A DNA stretch of 64,000 bases from Tanypteryx hageni (Eukaryota > Arthropoda > Insecta > Odonata > Petaluridae). Both the position numbers and the translations under genes were made by a program. Below are positions 1 to 10,550 of the stretch, one piece after another (position 1 is the first letter of the stretch; every line of letters starts with the position of its first letter). Where the stretch lies: positions 34,444,854 to 34,508,853 of the forward strand of contig CM054116.1 of assembly GCA_028673005.1 (NCBI GenBank), in the 5' to 3' direction. The notes beneath the pieces were generated by a model, which saw only the letters and a list, made by a program, of their open reading frames with translations, was not told where the DNA came from and searched no databases.

Positions 1-740
1 GAAGGGCACAGGATAGAAAAAGGTGGAGGAGGAGCACCTGAACCTGCAGATATGCAGAACACTATTTATTATTATTATGTTTTACCTTGTTTGTTTGTTT
101 ACACTGCGATCCCATTTATATACTTATGGAATTATATATACATATATGTGTATTTAAAGTCGATGTTTTACCTTGTATGCTTATGTTTACACTGAGATCA
201 CATTTTTATACCTGTGGACGCGAAACTGGTGATCTCGCTTTTTCTTTTCGTCGCCCGGAAATCCTCCGCCTAGTGGGCTCTGGCGGCGGAAGCATTAACT
301 TGTAGACAAGTAAACATTGTCAGCCGCCACATACCTATGGCATCATACTATATACATATGTACATTTATGTAGACACATTTGCCTTTCATTGTCCCTTAC
401 ACAAAGCGTATTGAAAACCACGCTTCATGGTGCACCATTCGAAGTGTATTTGGGGGTGTATATATTTATAATTTTGGTCCCATTTTCACTGTTTTTTGTG
501 TTTGTGTCTGTCCTTGAACTTTCAATCATACGCCCGGCCATAGCTTAGCGAGCTCGCTGAAACTTCGACACTCCCGCCCCCCCCCCCCCCCCCTCCTTCC
601 CTTAAGGTTTCCACCATGTCTACACAAAATCAGAAGACGCGATTCACCTTTCGATGCATACTTACCCACGATCGATATTTTAGGTGACTGACACTCCTCC
701 GTATATTCTTAATTGTATTTTTGCCTGTTTGCCTTTATAA
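1..740. other. Non-coding AT-rich stretch
   Basis: No coding region is recognised here. The stretch holds short AT-rich microrepeats and a C homopolymer (annotated separately). Base composition becomes more balanced after about 530, leading into the weak spliced ORF at 741-1048. Confidence 0.6.
577..593. repeat. C17 homopolymer
   Basis: A run of 17 consecutive C residues, followed by a short CT-rich stretch. Its length is likely variable between individuals and prone to assembly error. Confidence 0.95.
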
Positions 741-1048
741 ATGAAAAATCGAATTTCGAAATCTACTGCTTATGCCTTTTCCCCACAAACGAAAAGCGTC
801 GACAGGTGCCGCTGGAATCCGTCCGTACTTTTTTCGCCGAGTGCATCGTCCGCGAAGAATGAAGACGCCTATCGGACACCATTCTTCATGCTCGAGTAAG
901 TATGCTGCTGTGCTGTACTCCGAATTTTGTGTAGTTCTTCGTTTTAAATGATTTTTTATTTTGCAGAGTATTAACGATTTTCCAAGACAGGGCGGCGAAC
1001 ATTGGTGTGGTCTTCCCCTCAGAATCATTTCAATATCATCATCATTAG
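741..1048 (+). CDS. Weak candidate: small two-exon protein, 78 aa, unknown
   Basis: Joining 741-895 to 967-1048 gives an open frame of 78 codons from ATG to TAG. The removed 71 bp has a strong donor (GTAAGT at 896) and a strong acceptor (TTTTATTTTGCAG ending at 966). The intron splits a GA|A codon, and translation ends with three histidines just before the stop. The spliced frame is much longer than either exon read alone. An ATTAAA about 6 bp after the stop could serve as a poly(A) signal. The local GC content is clearly above the flanks. Against it: I recognise no domain, there is no signal peptide, and a TATAAA directly abuts the ATG, which is too close to act as its promoter. It could be part of a longer gene or a chance frame. 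Confidence 0.28.
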
Positions 1049-3977
1049 TAAATTAAATGGCTTTTTTAAGATTTTCTTTTTATTTATTCTTGGCAGATTC
1101 ATAGTGTTTTAATTTATTTTTGTTATAATTAGCATGGGTATTGGACTTATTATACATTTATTAATATTGATAATGAATGTCTGCCTTGGTTTCCATATCA
1201 CTGACCCACCTAGCTCCCTTTTTCCTATAAGCCTTTAGTCTTAAGATTCATGGTAATTGTCAGGAACAAATCCTCTGTAATGTGAGATCACTCCTACAAA
1301 ATGTGAACATATTTCTTTTATAGAATTTTTTCTATTTTATGGGAACTTAATATTAAGTGACAATAAGTATAATAAGGACATATTTCTAATGGCTATCAGT
1401 AGAATAAGAGTTATACATAAACTTGGTCAGTAACATTTGCTACCACATTTATCAAAAATCCAATTGATGGATTAAAGAAAAGAATTATTCATTTAATTTA
1501 TTTTAATTTCATCATGTATTTGTTTTAATTACCAAAATAATATTTGCTGGATCACCCTTGGACAACATTATAAAATGAACTTAGCAAGCAAAAAACATTT
1601 GCTACTTACCCACACTATTTCGTTTAATATTGGCTGCATAAATAATACAAAAAGATAATTACAATACTTTTACAAAAATCTAATTTAATAGTAATTTACA
1701 GGGATATTGTATGCTATAAATCAAGAATGGTGTTTAAAGTAATATACATAAGCATACAGAGTGAATAATTACATTGAATAAGTTTTAGATTTATTTAGCA
1801 TCTTACTTGTTCAAATAACATATATAAAATCATTTCTTCAAAAATGAAATATCCACTGGAATCTAAATAATGACGATATTAGCTTTGGTGGCCACATAAT
1901 GATTATCAATCATTTTTGTCTATCAGCACCAACATCATAATCAATGAAACCTTTAATAGTACAAATGTTTATCTGAGAAAAATTGTAATAAAACCTGATT
2001 TATAATTAAGATAAAAATCTAAAATATACAAAAGAGCAAAGAACTATTATTTTGCAGCTAAATATGTCACTCAGAAAATTCCATAGAATAAAATATAGCA
2101 AGAGTTTAAAGAGAAAATTATGCATGGAATTCCACATTGGCTATAATTCCCTTCACCATTTAAGTTAAAGAATTCCTTGATGTCAATATTAGTTCATGTA
2201 ACTCACATTTTTAAATGCAAAATATTATTTCAAATACTAGATAGGTATGCTCATAATTAAATAACAAAGAATAGAATAATAATGTATAAAAATTTCTTAA
2301 GTCCAAGATTGTGTTAAAGGTCTATGCTATAATCACTACTTTACAGCCAGAAATCAAATATTAGTTACTAAAGATTTTGAGTCCATATTTACAAGGAGAC
2401 AACTGTTGAAATTAATTTAGCAAGCATGGAGTGCTACTGAAGAAATTATGCAAATGCCACTCTTTCTCTCTATAAATAACCCTATAGTTTTAAAGGAGAA
2501 AATACATCTGAGCAAAATAATATGCCTTAACAATAATCAAAGAAAATTTTCAGCTCATCCCCTTTTAGTTTAAATTCAGTAAAGCATAATAACTACATTC
2601 GGGTGAAAAATAATCATAAGTTTTTTCAATGCCAACATTGAATGCAACTACAAACTAAAAAGAAGCTAAAATATATTTAGAGAATCACCATTATTATAGC
2701 TGTGAAAAAAGGAACATTGATTTAAAAATATCTGGTGGCTTGGATTCAATTTTCCATTTGAATAAAATGGGAATGAGTGCAGGACTCAAGATATGGCCTA
2801 TTAACTAAAACATTAATATATACTCGGGGATAGAAATGATTCATTTTTATTTCCAAGAGGAGTTAAAGTCATTCTGAGTCAGTCTTAAATTACACTGCAC
2901 CTTACAACTGCCAATTTCCCTAGTCTTTATCTAAAGGAGAAACTTTCTTCCAATATCACATATACATCCCAGAACATCCTTTTTTAACTTAAGCTTTCTT
3001 CCCAAATCAACAACAGAGCCAATAAAATTGTCTATTGTGTGAAGGGAGGAAATCCTTACAGTGAACAGAATTTGATTATACTCACAATCAGTTCAACAGT
3101 TTGACTTCAATCAGGATAACATATGGAAAATTAATGCACTATTCTCATATTTCTAAATGTACAAAACTAATGGTTACTAAAGAAATTTAAATGTATTATA
3201 TGATGTTTATCTATAATGTATATTAATAATAATAATAATTATAATGTATTATGTTTGACAGAATAGTCATAGAGTAAAAATATAGGATCAAGTTTGTATA
3301 ACAATGAAGAACATCTGGATTAAAAGTATGAGAAATTTTCTTCCTATGTTGCTTATGAATATTGCACAAGAATATTTAAGACTGTAAATAACTTATTAAA
3401 GATATTCTCTGAAATGACAACACTTTCTGATGTTGGTAAATAACAAGCATTTTATGCATTTTAAAATAAAATATCAAATGCCATTTTCCTCTTCCTTATC
3501 TTCAAAATTAAAAAGTTCTTTATTATTAATATCAATAATGAGGTCAGGCTCAACCCTGTGGAATTTACTCATCGAGAAAAGAAAGAACTTTGTCACTTCC
3601 ACAAATTTATTTGGCACATTCTTTATTATTAATATCTCCATTTATGACCAGTAATTACTAAAGAATCAAAAAGATTTAAAATACCAAGGTTTGAAAAGCA
3701 ACACGTATTCTGTAGTTTTTTGAAGTACCTATATGAAAATAATTATTTTCCATAAAAATGGTTACTATGTATTAGTTTGAAATGTAATGCCAAATTTGTG
3801 GTTGTTGAATTATAAGTAGCAGATAAGACCATTGTTCTTTCCTGAGCTCTAATACAAAATCTCCCTCACTAAACCATAATTTGCCAAGTTTTGCTTCTAG
3901 GATAGAGTATAATATACAATTATTTTCAAATGCAAAAACTCTATTAAGTTGCATGAGAAATTAAATAAACCACTCAC
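1049..3977. other. Long AT-rich non-coding stretch
   Basis: Uniformly AT-rich with short ORFs only and an (AAT)n run near 3222-3242. I see no repeats of note or exon-like segments. Because a minus-strand exon ends at 3978 with a good donor, most of this may be the downstream intron of that gene. Confidence 0.55.
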
Positions 3978-4102
3978 CAGAGTTGTCACGAAGATTGCTG
4001 GCATCAGTGTGAGGGTTGAAGTCAAGATTTGGACACAACTTGTGACGCATGCGTGAAGAATTCTCATGTCGGGAGAGCTTCCAGTAGCGCTCCTTGAGTG
4101 TT
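3978..4102 (-). CDS. Internal coding exon, tentatively of a BEACH-family (neurobeachin/LRBA-like) gene
   Basis: On the minus strand a 125-nt segment is bounded by an acceptor (TTTCTTTCAG, ending at 4103) and a donor (GTGAGT at 3977-3972). It stays open in one frame, with one base before and one base after 41 full codons. The peptide begins TLKERYWKLSRHENSSRMR and continues with CPNLDFNPHTDASNLRDNS. The pattern YWKLS..E...RMR.KL.PN..F..H.DAS.LRDN resembles the segment just before the PH-like and BEACH domains of neurobeachin/LRBA proteins, which are large scaffolds for vesicle traffic. That family call is from memory of the pattern and is tentative; that this is a real exon is better supported (splice sites, frame, protein-like codon use in AT-rich DNA). 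No other exon of the gene was recognised in the window. Confidence 0.6.
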
Positions 4103-4240
4103 CTGAAAGAAAGATACATGCCATTAAAACTGAGACCCTGTTATATAATGTATTAACTTGAATCAAGGTTTTTTTCCCAAATTTCAGCATGCGAAAATCG
4201 GTGGTCGTCTTAAATTCGAGTAAGAAGTCATATACCTTCA

Positions 4241-4725
4241 ATACTTCACGGTCAATTCATCGATCGTCAATTTGTCCTGTTTCAATTCGTCACATGACAA
4301 ACTCGTCGCACGTCAATATATCGCACTACAACTTCGTCTCGTGTCAATTGATCGCCAGACAAATTCATCGCGAGACAAATTGGAAGGAGATACACTATGA
4401 CTGGTGTACGGCAGGGGGATACACTTGTTGGGTTGGGAGTCGCCCCTTACCATACACCATCCATTTTGTCTGGCGTAATTTCCAAAGAGAATTGCGATTC
4501 ATTTTGTTATTATCGTAATATAAACAAAATGTTTTTGTAGAAAAGTGTCTCCCTCTGCCAATCATCAGTCATGGTGTCTCACTTTCCAATTTGTCACGCG
4601 ACGAATTTGTGGAGAGATGAATTGATGCGCGATGAGTTTGTCGTGTGATGTATTGACGCGCGAAAACTTTTTCGTGCGTCGAATTGACGCGCGACGAAAT
4701 TACCGCGACTAACGTTAGGAAGTAT
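4241..4725. repeat. Foldback element with ~16-bp subterminal repeats
   Basis: Two arms are inverted copies of each other, about 4241-4432 and 4543-4725, around a spacer of roughly 110 bp. The outer part of each arm is made of about eight degenerate 15-17 bp units of the type CAATTCGTCGCGCGT (plus strand on the left, reverse complement on the right). The inner part is unique sequence that also pairs (ACTATGACTGGT on the left against the reverse complement of the right arm). ATACTTC at 4241 is mirrored by GAAGTAT ending at 4725. This is the shape of a non-autonomous foldback or MITE-like DNA transposon. No coding capacity. It sits in what is probably an intron of the minus-strand gene whose exon is at 3978-4102. 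Confidence 0.75.
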
Positions 4726-6900
4726 GGTTACGCGTTTCATCGATGTTTTTTAAACAAATGAAACAAGATGAAATAATTGTATCTACTGAAAATTTTCATT
4801 GCAAATTTACGATCCGGAATTCAATTAATAAAGTCTTTAAAGTTAAAAAAAATGCCTTTAAAAATTATTTTTTTAACAAAAATTTATAACAAACCATTTC
4901 AATAAATGAACAAACTAGTATACCTATACTGAATACATGTGTTTGAAATATAAACCAAACACATTCAGTGAAAAATTAAGTCAAAAAAATCTTTTTTCTG
5001 TTTTGACAGTCTGCTGAAAGGAGGGGGGCCATCTTAGATTCGGGTAAATACGGTATTTTGAATACACATGGTAGTCTCTCTAATTATCCATTAATATTTT
5101 CATCCTCTGGCAATATATTTTTAAATTTACAGCTGGAAGCTTAGCATCTTGAAGATTAATACGAAAGGTTTCATAACAACAGTAAATAGAATTGTTAAAA
5201 ATCAAAGGCATTGATAGTGGCAAGGAGATAATTAACCAATAGCACTAAACCTTAGGAAAGCAGTAAATTTTAGTTATGTTATAGAACTTCAAGGAATACA
5301 CAGAAAACATATCTTCATCAAGTTTCTATAAACTTGAGTTCATAAAATATTTATGAATTGAAACCATTAAATACATCAATGACATTTACTGATATTTTAC
5401 TGAAAACTGGTACTAAATCCTACTTTTTCTTATAACTAATTTAAAGCAAAGTTAATTTTAATATAAAGAAAAACTATAGCAACTTACCAGCCAAAATAAA
5501 AAACATTCAGATAATAATACATGCAAAGTTTAGTACAAGCCTTGCGGCATACTAAAAATATACATCTCCATAAATCGATTCATATGGAATCATTGAAAAT
5601 ATTAAGATTTTTGTCTATAATCTCTATACATATATACAATTTTCTATTCTTGGAGAAAAGGAGGGGTGTGAGTAGACCAGAGTGAGCAAAGCGAGCTGAG
5701 TTGATGCAAGATATATCTTGGAGCCCCCTAGTGTGATCAATATTTCACCAGATCCTTGTTTACTATGAATATTTTTATTTTTACTTTCTTTGCCAGACAA
5801 TCGAGGCATTTCTAGATCTTGATGAAAATAAGTTTTCTTTTTGGCTGAGGTATTTATTCTTTTATAACTGTCTAAAATGCTCCAATTTCTCTGTCTCTGT
5901 TTTTTAAACATTATTTCATTAATTACAGTTTCTTAAATTTATTATCATATATAAATTTAATTGACTGATAACATAAACAGCAGAAAACTGTGTGTTATAT
6001 TATGCAACTTATATTGTTGAAAATCTAATGTGACAAATTAAGGTTATTTATCACTCTCTTGTCAATCAACTTAAATTGACATTCAATTGCTTATATAAAA
6101 AAGAAAAACCAGCTAAAACTTAGGAAGACTCGTCTAATCTATAAAGCAAGAATTAAAAGCAGTCTAATATTGTTTTTAACAATAAAAACATTTTTCCCCT
6201 ACATGTTTTCTGTAAAATTTCAACTAGAGAGATGAAAAATACATTTTGGGTAAATATTGTATACTTGAAATAAAGAAAAGTCTAAAGATCGTCGCAAAGC
6301 GTGAACATCCAGAATATGTCCCTGTGGCAACGAAAGTGTTACAGATCCCTTTTTTAAGGAAACATAAAGAGGAAGACGGAAGAATAGGCAAAAGATCGAA
6401 CAGGTAAGTGTTCCGTTATTCTGATTCGATGTTACGCATATCGAAAAGTTTGGAACATAAATTTCAGGAGAAAGACCAGGCGGAATGACAAGATGATTGG
6501 AACCGAGGAGTGGGATGGATCAGTTGGAATGGGAGGTCGGAACGGAGGAGGGAGAGAAGACCGCAACGGGCGATGCGGACGTAGGATGATGGGCCAAGTA
6601 GGGCGGACGTCTGAACGTCCACCGTGATCGGACTCGTCAAATGATTGAAACGAAATACTGGGCAACTTCCCTATTCGAACGGGTTGCGTAACTGGCAGGC
6701 GGCCGATGACACACACACTCTCTCTCTCTCTCGATGTATCGCATCGCATCGAATGTGTTGCGCATGAGGGGGTGATGAGGAATCCTCCGTAAGACGGTAT
6801 CGTGGTAACCGCGCGTGCGACATGTGGCCGAGGAGCGGAGACGGTTTCGCTTGGCTCTTTTCGACAGAGCTAGTTCTTTTATTTCATTTTTTAAAGGGAC
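4726..6900. other. Intergenic or intronic DNA; GC-richer patch at 6280-6880
   Basis: The first 1.5 kb is AT-rich with no recognisable gene. A motif near 5028-5055 (CATCTTAGATTCGGGTAAA) closely matches one at 4204-4224 (CGTCTTAAATTCGAGTAAG). The two flank the foldback, so an older transposon copy may surround it. From 6280 to 6880 the DNA is GC- and CpG-richer and includes (AC)n/(TC)n at 6709-6732, but I found no supported reading frame. Confidence 0.5.
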
Positions 6901-7752
6901 GATATTGCGTCGCCCCCTTTCTGTTCGAGTGAAAGGAAGAAATGATGAGACAATATTTTATGCATCGTAAAAATTTTATTTTTCAGTATTATTTTGATTG
7001 TATTCCAATAGGAGATTTTTTTAAGTTGGTGATAGTTTACAATACAGGTCAGGGGAGGGGGAAGAAGGAAAGAAACAGATTGAGATACAATAAACTGGTA
7101 GACATAGAAATAGATACAGCCAACGTGGATAACAGTGCCATTTGTTACAAAGGATTCATCACAACACACGCGAGACCATTTACACTGCATTGATCCATCC
7201 GTCCCCGAGTGTCAACTCGGAGGGGATGGATTTTTAACAGGAGACTTAGAAATACTATTAACATACACGTGGTTTCCACTCAAGCACACCCATGAGATAC
7301 TTGTTGCGCTGTTCCGACAAAATACAAATGCGGAGAGCGGCTTTTGAGCAACACGCTAAGATAACCATCGGAACTCGTTGCCTACTGTTAATAAGCAAAG
7401 ACGTATTTGGTTGTTGGCAAGCTGTAAGACGCAATTCTTGAGGAGCGTAAGGAGATTGACGATCGGGGACGAAACCCATCCGGTCAGGAAGAAACAACCT
7501 CTGTACACAAGAGAAGAAGTAATATGTACACAATAGCCGAACTTGAGAACAGTCGAAAAAAGACGGATGGCAATCGGCGGACGCCCAAAAGAGCGTGCCG
7601 AATGATGATCCCCATTTTTCGGCTCGACAGGAAAGTAGTTAGCTATCACCGGGGGAAATTATTGGAATCGTGTGGGGGTGTCCGTCCTTTTCGCGAGAGA
7701 AAGGAGTGTTCAGGGAGAGGGGAGAAAAAAGGGAAAAGAAAGTCGGCGTTTC
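6901..7752 (-). other. Downstream region and probable 3'UTR of CPR gene 1
   Basis: This lies directly after the minus-strand stop codon of CPR gene 1. The nearest clear AATAAA on the minus strand is at 6980-6975, which would make a long 3'UTR of about 770 nt. A compact hairpin (CCGAGT, loop GTCA, ACTCGG at 7205-7220, extended outward with a bulge to 7202-7226) lies within it. No other gene is supported. Confidence 0.4.
6975..6980 (-). terminator. Candidate poly(A) signal of CPR gene 1
   Basis: AATAAA on the minus strand, about 770 nt after the stop codon. It is the first canonical hexamer I see downstream; an earlier variant hexamer cannot be excluded. Confidence 0.35.
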
Positions 7753-9472
7753 TTAGACGGCGACGATCTTGGCGGGGGCGGCGACGGCTACTCTAGCGGG
7801 GGCGGCGACGGCTACTCTAGCGGGGGCGACGGCCACGACTCCCAAGTCCTTCTGGACGACGGCGTTGAATCCGTTGATGGGGTCAGCGTAGTAGTTGACG
7901 GTGCGGCGGCTGCCGTCGGGTTCGACAAGGCTGTAAGATCCCCTAACGATGTCTCCGTCGCGGGTCTCTTCCTGGGCCTTTGAGTCGCCGGTGAGAGCAT
8001 CGTCAACGTTGTAGGCGAAAGAGTACTGGGGGTAGGCGTCGTCCTCGCGGTCGACCAACTTGGCAGCGACGACGGGGGCAGCGGCGACGGCTGGGGCGGC
8101 GGCGACCAACTTGGCGGCGGGGGCGGCGACGGCAAACGGAGCGGCAGCTGGGGCGACGTATCTAGCGACGGCTGGGGCGGCGATGGCTGCAGGGGCGCCG
8201 ACGTATCTAGCGGCGAATGGTGCGGCGACGGCTGCAGGGGCGGCCACGTATCTGGCAGCGAATGGTGCGGCGACAGCTGCAGGGGCGGCGACGTATCTGG
8301 CGGCGAAGGGGGAGGCGAAGGGTGCGGCGACGGCTGCAGGGGCGGCGACGTATCTGGCGGCGAAGGGTGCTGCGACGGCGGCAGGAGAAGCGACGTACCT
8401 AGCGAAAGCAGGTGCGGCCACTGCGGGTGCGGCGACGTAGGGAGAGTATGCTGCGGCGGCAGGGAAGGCGGTGTAGGCGTTCACGGCTCCGGCGCGGGCC
8501 ATGCCGAAAAGAGCCACGAGGGCGAGGGTGATGACCTGCGCATTTCAGGGTATAGCGTGTTTATAGATGACGAATAAAGCATTTTCAGATCTAGCTAGTA
8601 CGGAGAATTGCAGATACAGGAGCAATAAAAATATATATGCGGCGAAACCTCTCGAACATGAACATCCGTTCAAATTTTCCTATTTTAAAAATTAATATCG
8701 AGTAGTAAAATGGTATAAATCAGTATAGATTGTATTATTAGCTTCGTAAAGAAAAGAAATTTATAATGGTATTCGTAACGATAGTAATTAAGTTAAATTT
8801 CCCTCCTTATAAAATTAAAATATCGTAAGAGTAAAAGTCGATTAAAATAATTCAATTGTTTGTCAATTGAAATGAACAATGAAAGCGTACTTTCTCCCGC
8901 GCTCCTCAAGACGCCTTCACGAAGCACTACTGTATTACGTGATTGATTTTCCGTTCAGGAAGACAATACAGGTGCTTCCAGAGTTCAAATAAAAACAGAG
9001 GGGATGACTCATAATTAATTGTCACGAAGGAGGTGGGGAAAATTATTATTAGAAAATTATAATTCACCGTACTATCGTGAACAATACTGCACTCACAATC
9101 AGATAAATTTACTTTTCAGTTCGAAAGTTAATGATTTCTTTCGACAGATAATACTACGCGTTAGACGGATTATCATGCTAAGATCTAGGGCGATAAATTA
9201 AATTAAAATGATAAAACTATAATTGAATTGCAAACTGTTGTATGAATATCCAAGTTCGATTCCAGAGAGGTATAAGACTCGAATTAGCGAAGTTGATTGG
9301 GTTTCAATTAAAATAATAGTATAACTCTACGGTTATTATTTAAACTGATGCCCGTGTTATTTTTAATTGCATGACCGCGAGCGTCAGACGAGAGTTTTTA
9401 AATCGAAGTAGAAGGGGCCACGATATGCCGAAACGGAGTCTCAAGATCTATACTCACTTGAAGAGATGCCAT
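7753..9472 (-). CDS. RR-2 cuticular protein, CPR gene 1 (265 aa)
   Basis: Two exons: 9458-9472 (MASLQ) and 7753-8535; the 922-bp intron has donor GTGAGT and acceptor TGCGCAG and is phase 0. Residues 1-20 form a signal peptide ([11 protein letters not shown] core, likely cut after ARA). Residues 21 to about 165 are Ala/Val/Pro-rich, with about six copies of a 14-18 residue repeat of the type [14 protein letters not shown]. The RR-2 chitin-binding domain is at about 169-233 ([37 protein letters not shown]). The tail repeats VAVAAPAR and ends KIVAV. Known role of the family: secreted structural protein that binds chitin through the aromatic face of the RR domain, mostly in hard cuticle. The start is fixed by the conserved exon-1 design, by the TATA box at 9579-9586, and by the lack of a signal peptide if translation began inside exon 2. 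The domain has [10 protein letters not shown] where the usual form is YTAD..NGF. Confidence 0.95.
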
Positions 9473-9547
9473 TTCTGGTGATTTGGTTGAGGTGATTTGT
9501 CTGCTACACCGAATTCTCTTGGTAGAGGACGTTGGAAGACCAACAAC

Positions 9548-9586
9548 TGAATGTGCTTCTACCGGAGACAACCCGCGGTATTTATA
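9548..9586 (-). promoter_or_regulatory. Core promoter of CPR gene 1
   Basis: A minus-strand TATAAATA occupies 9586-9579. An Inr-like TTCAGTT has its A at 9548, 38 bp from the first T of the TATA box, slightly farther than usual, so the true start may be a few bases upstream. The implied 5'UTR is about 76 nt and the ATG context is AGAAATGGC. Confidence 0.7.
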
Positions 9587-9657
9587 CTCGAGCGACACCC
9601 TGAAGATGAGCACTCGTCACCCGAGGAGAACAAAGCCCGGGGAAAGAGGAGTCGCAA

Positions 9658-9674
9658 GGGGGGGGGGGGGGGGG
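9658..9674. repeat. G17 homopolymer upstream of CPR gene 1
   Basis: Seventeen consecutive G (C on the gene's sense strand), starting about 72 bp upstream of the TATA box of CPR gene 1. The DNA from 9660 to 10150 is GC-rich and codes for nothing recognisable. Confidence 0.95.
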
Positions 9675-10154
9675 TGCTTCGTGTGGTGGAGAGATTACCG
9701 AGATGTATCGAGGCGATGTGTCAGTCGCATAGCATTGTCCGAGGTACGCAATCATCCTCCTTTGCCCCTTCCATCGCCCTCGCCACGCCACTCCCTTCTT
9801 CGACCGTTTGGATGTACCTCCCACCCCTCGGCCACCACGCCCGGCGCGGAGAGGGCGAGGATGGGAGGAGGTGAGGGCGAGAAAAGTTAGGGGGCTTTCC
9901 ACCCTCGCCAACCGACGCATGGATCTCCCTCTCTCTCCCCACCCCTCGCTTTTTTCCTCTCCGCTGACCCCAAAAAGACCAAGACTCCGAAAGAAGATGT
10001 CTCAACGCAGATTTCTTCCCCACGCGACATCCGAGTCTCCTGGCACTCTCGCGGGACGTGCCGGCGACTTTAACGGAGGAGAGCAATTCGACGTCAGGAA
10101 AGGAAGGAATGTCGGGCAATCGGCCCAAAGATATTCGGGTGTACGCGCACGTAG

Positions 10155-10550
10155 GGTATGGGGGGGATAGGGATGTGGGGGAGATAGGGGTGTGGAGGGG
10201 ATAGGGGTGTGGAGGGGATGGGGAGGGGGGTAGGGGGTGTGAGGGGAAAGGGGTGTGGGGGGATAGGGGTGTGGGGGGGTATAGGGGTGTGTGGAGATAG
10301 GGTGTGAGGAAGATAGGGGTGTGGGGAAGATAGGGGTGTGGGGAAGATAGGGGTGTGGGGAAGATAGGGGTGTGTGGAAGATAGGGGTGTGGGGGGATAG
10401 GGGTGCGGGGGGATAGGGGTGATGGGGGGTAGGGGTATGGGGGATAGGGGTGTGGGGGGATAGGGGTGTGGGGGGATAGGGGTGTGGGGGGATAGGGGTT
10501 GTGGGGGGACAGAGGTATGGGTGGGGGATAAGGGTGTGGGTGAGGGAGTA
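10155..10550. repeat. G-rich minisatellite, 16-17 bp unit
   Basis: About 24 tandem copies of a unit close to GATAGGGGTGTGGGGG, with variants such as GATAGGGGTGTGGGGAA. Nearly every unit contains two runs of at least three or four G, so the plus strand could form G-quadruplexes. The minus strand stays open in more than one frame because the C-rich unit contains no stop; the resulting Pro-rich translation is an artefact. It lies about 0.6-1 kb upstream of the CPR gene 1 promoter. Confidence 0.95.
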
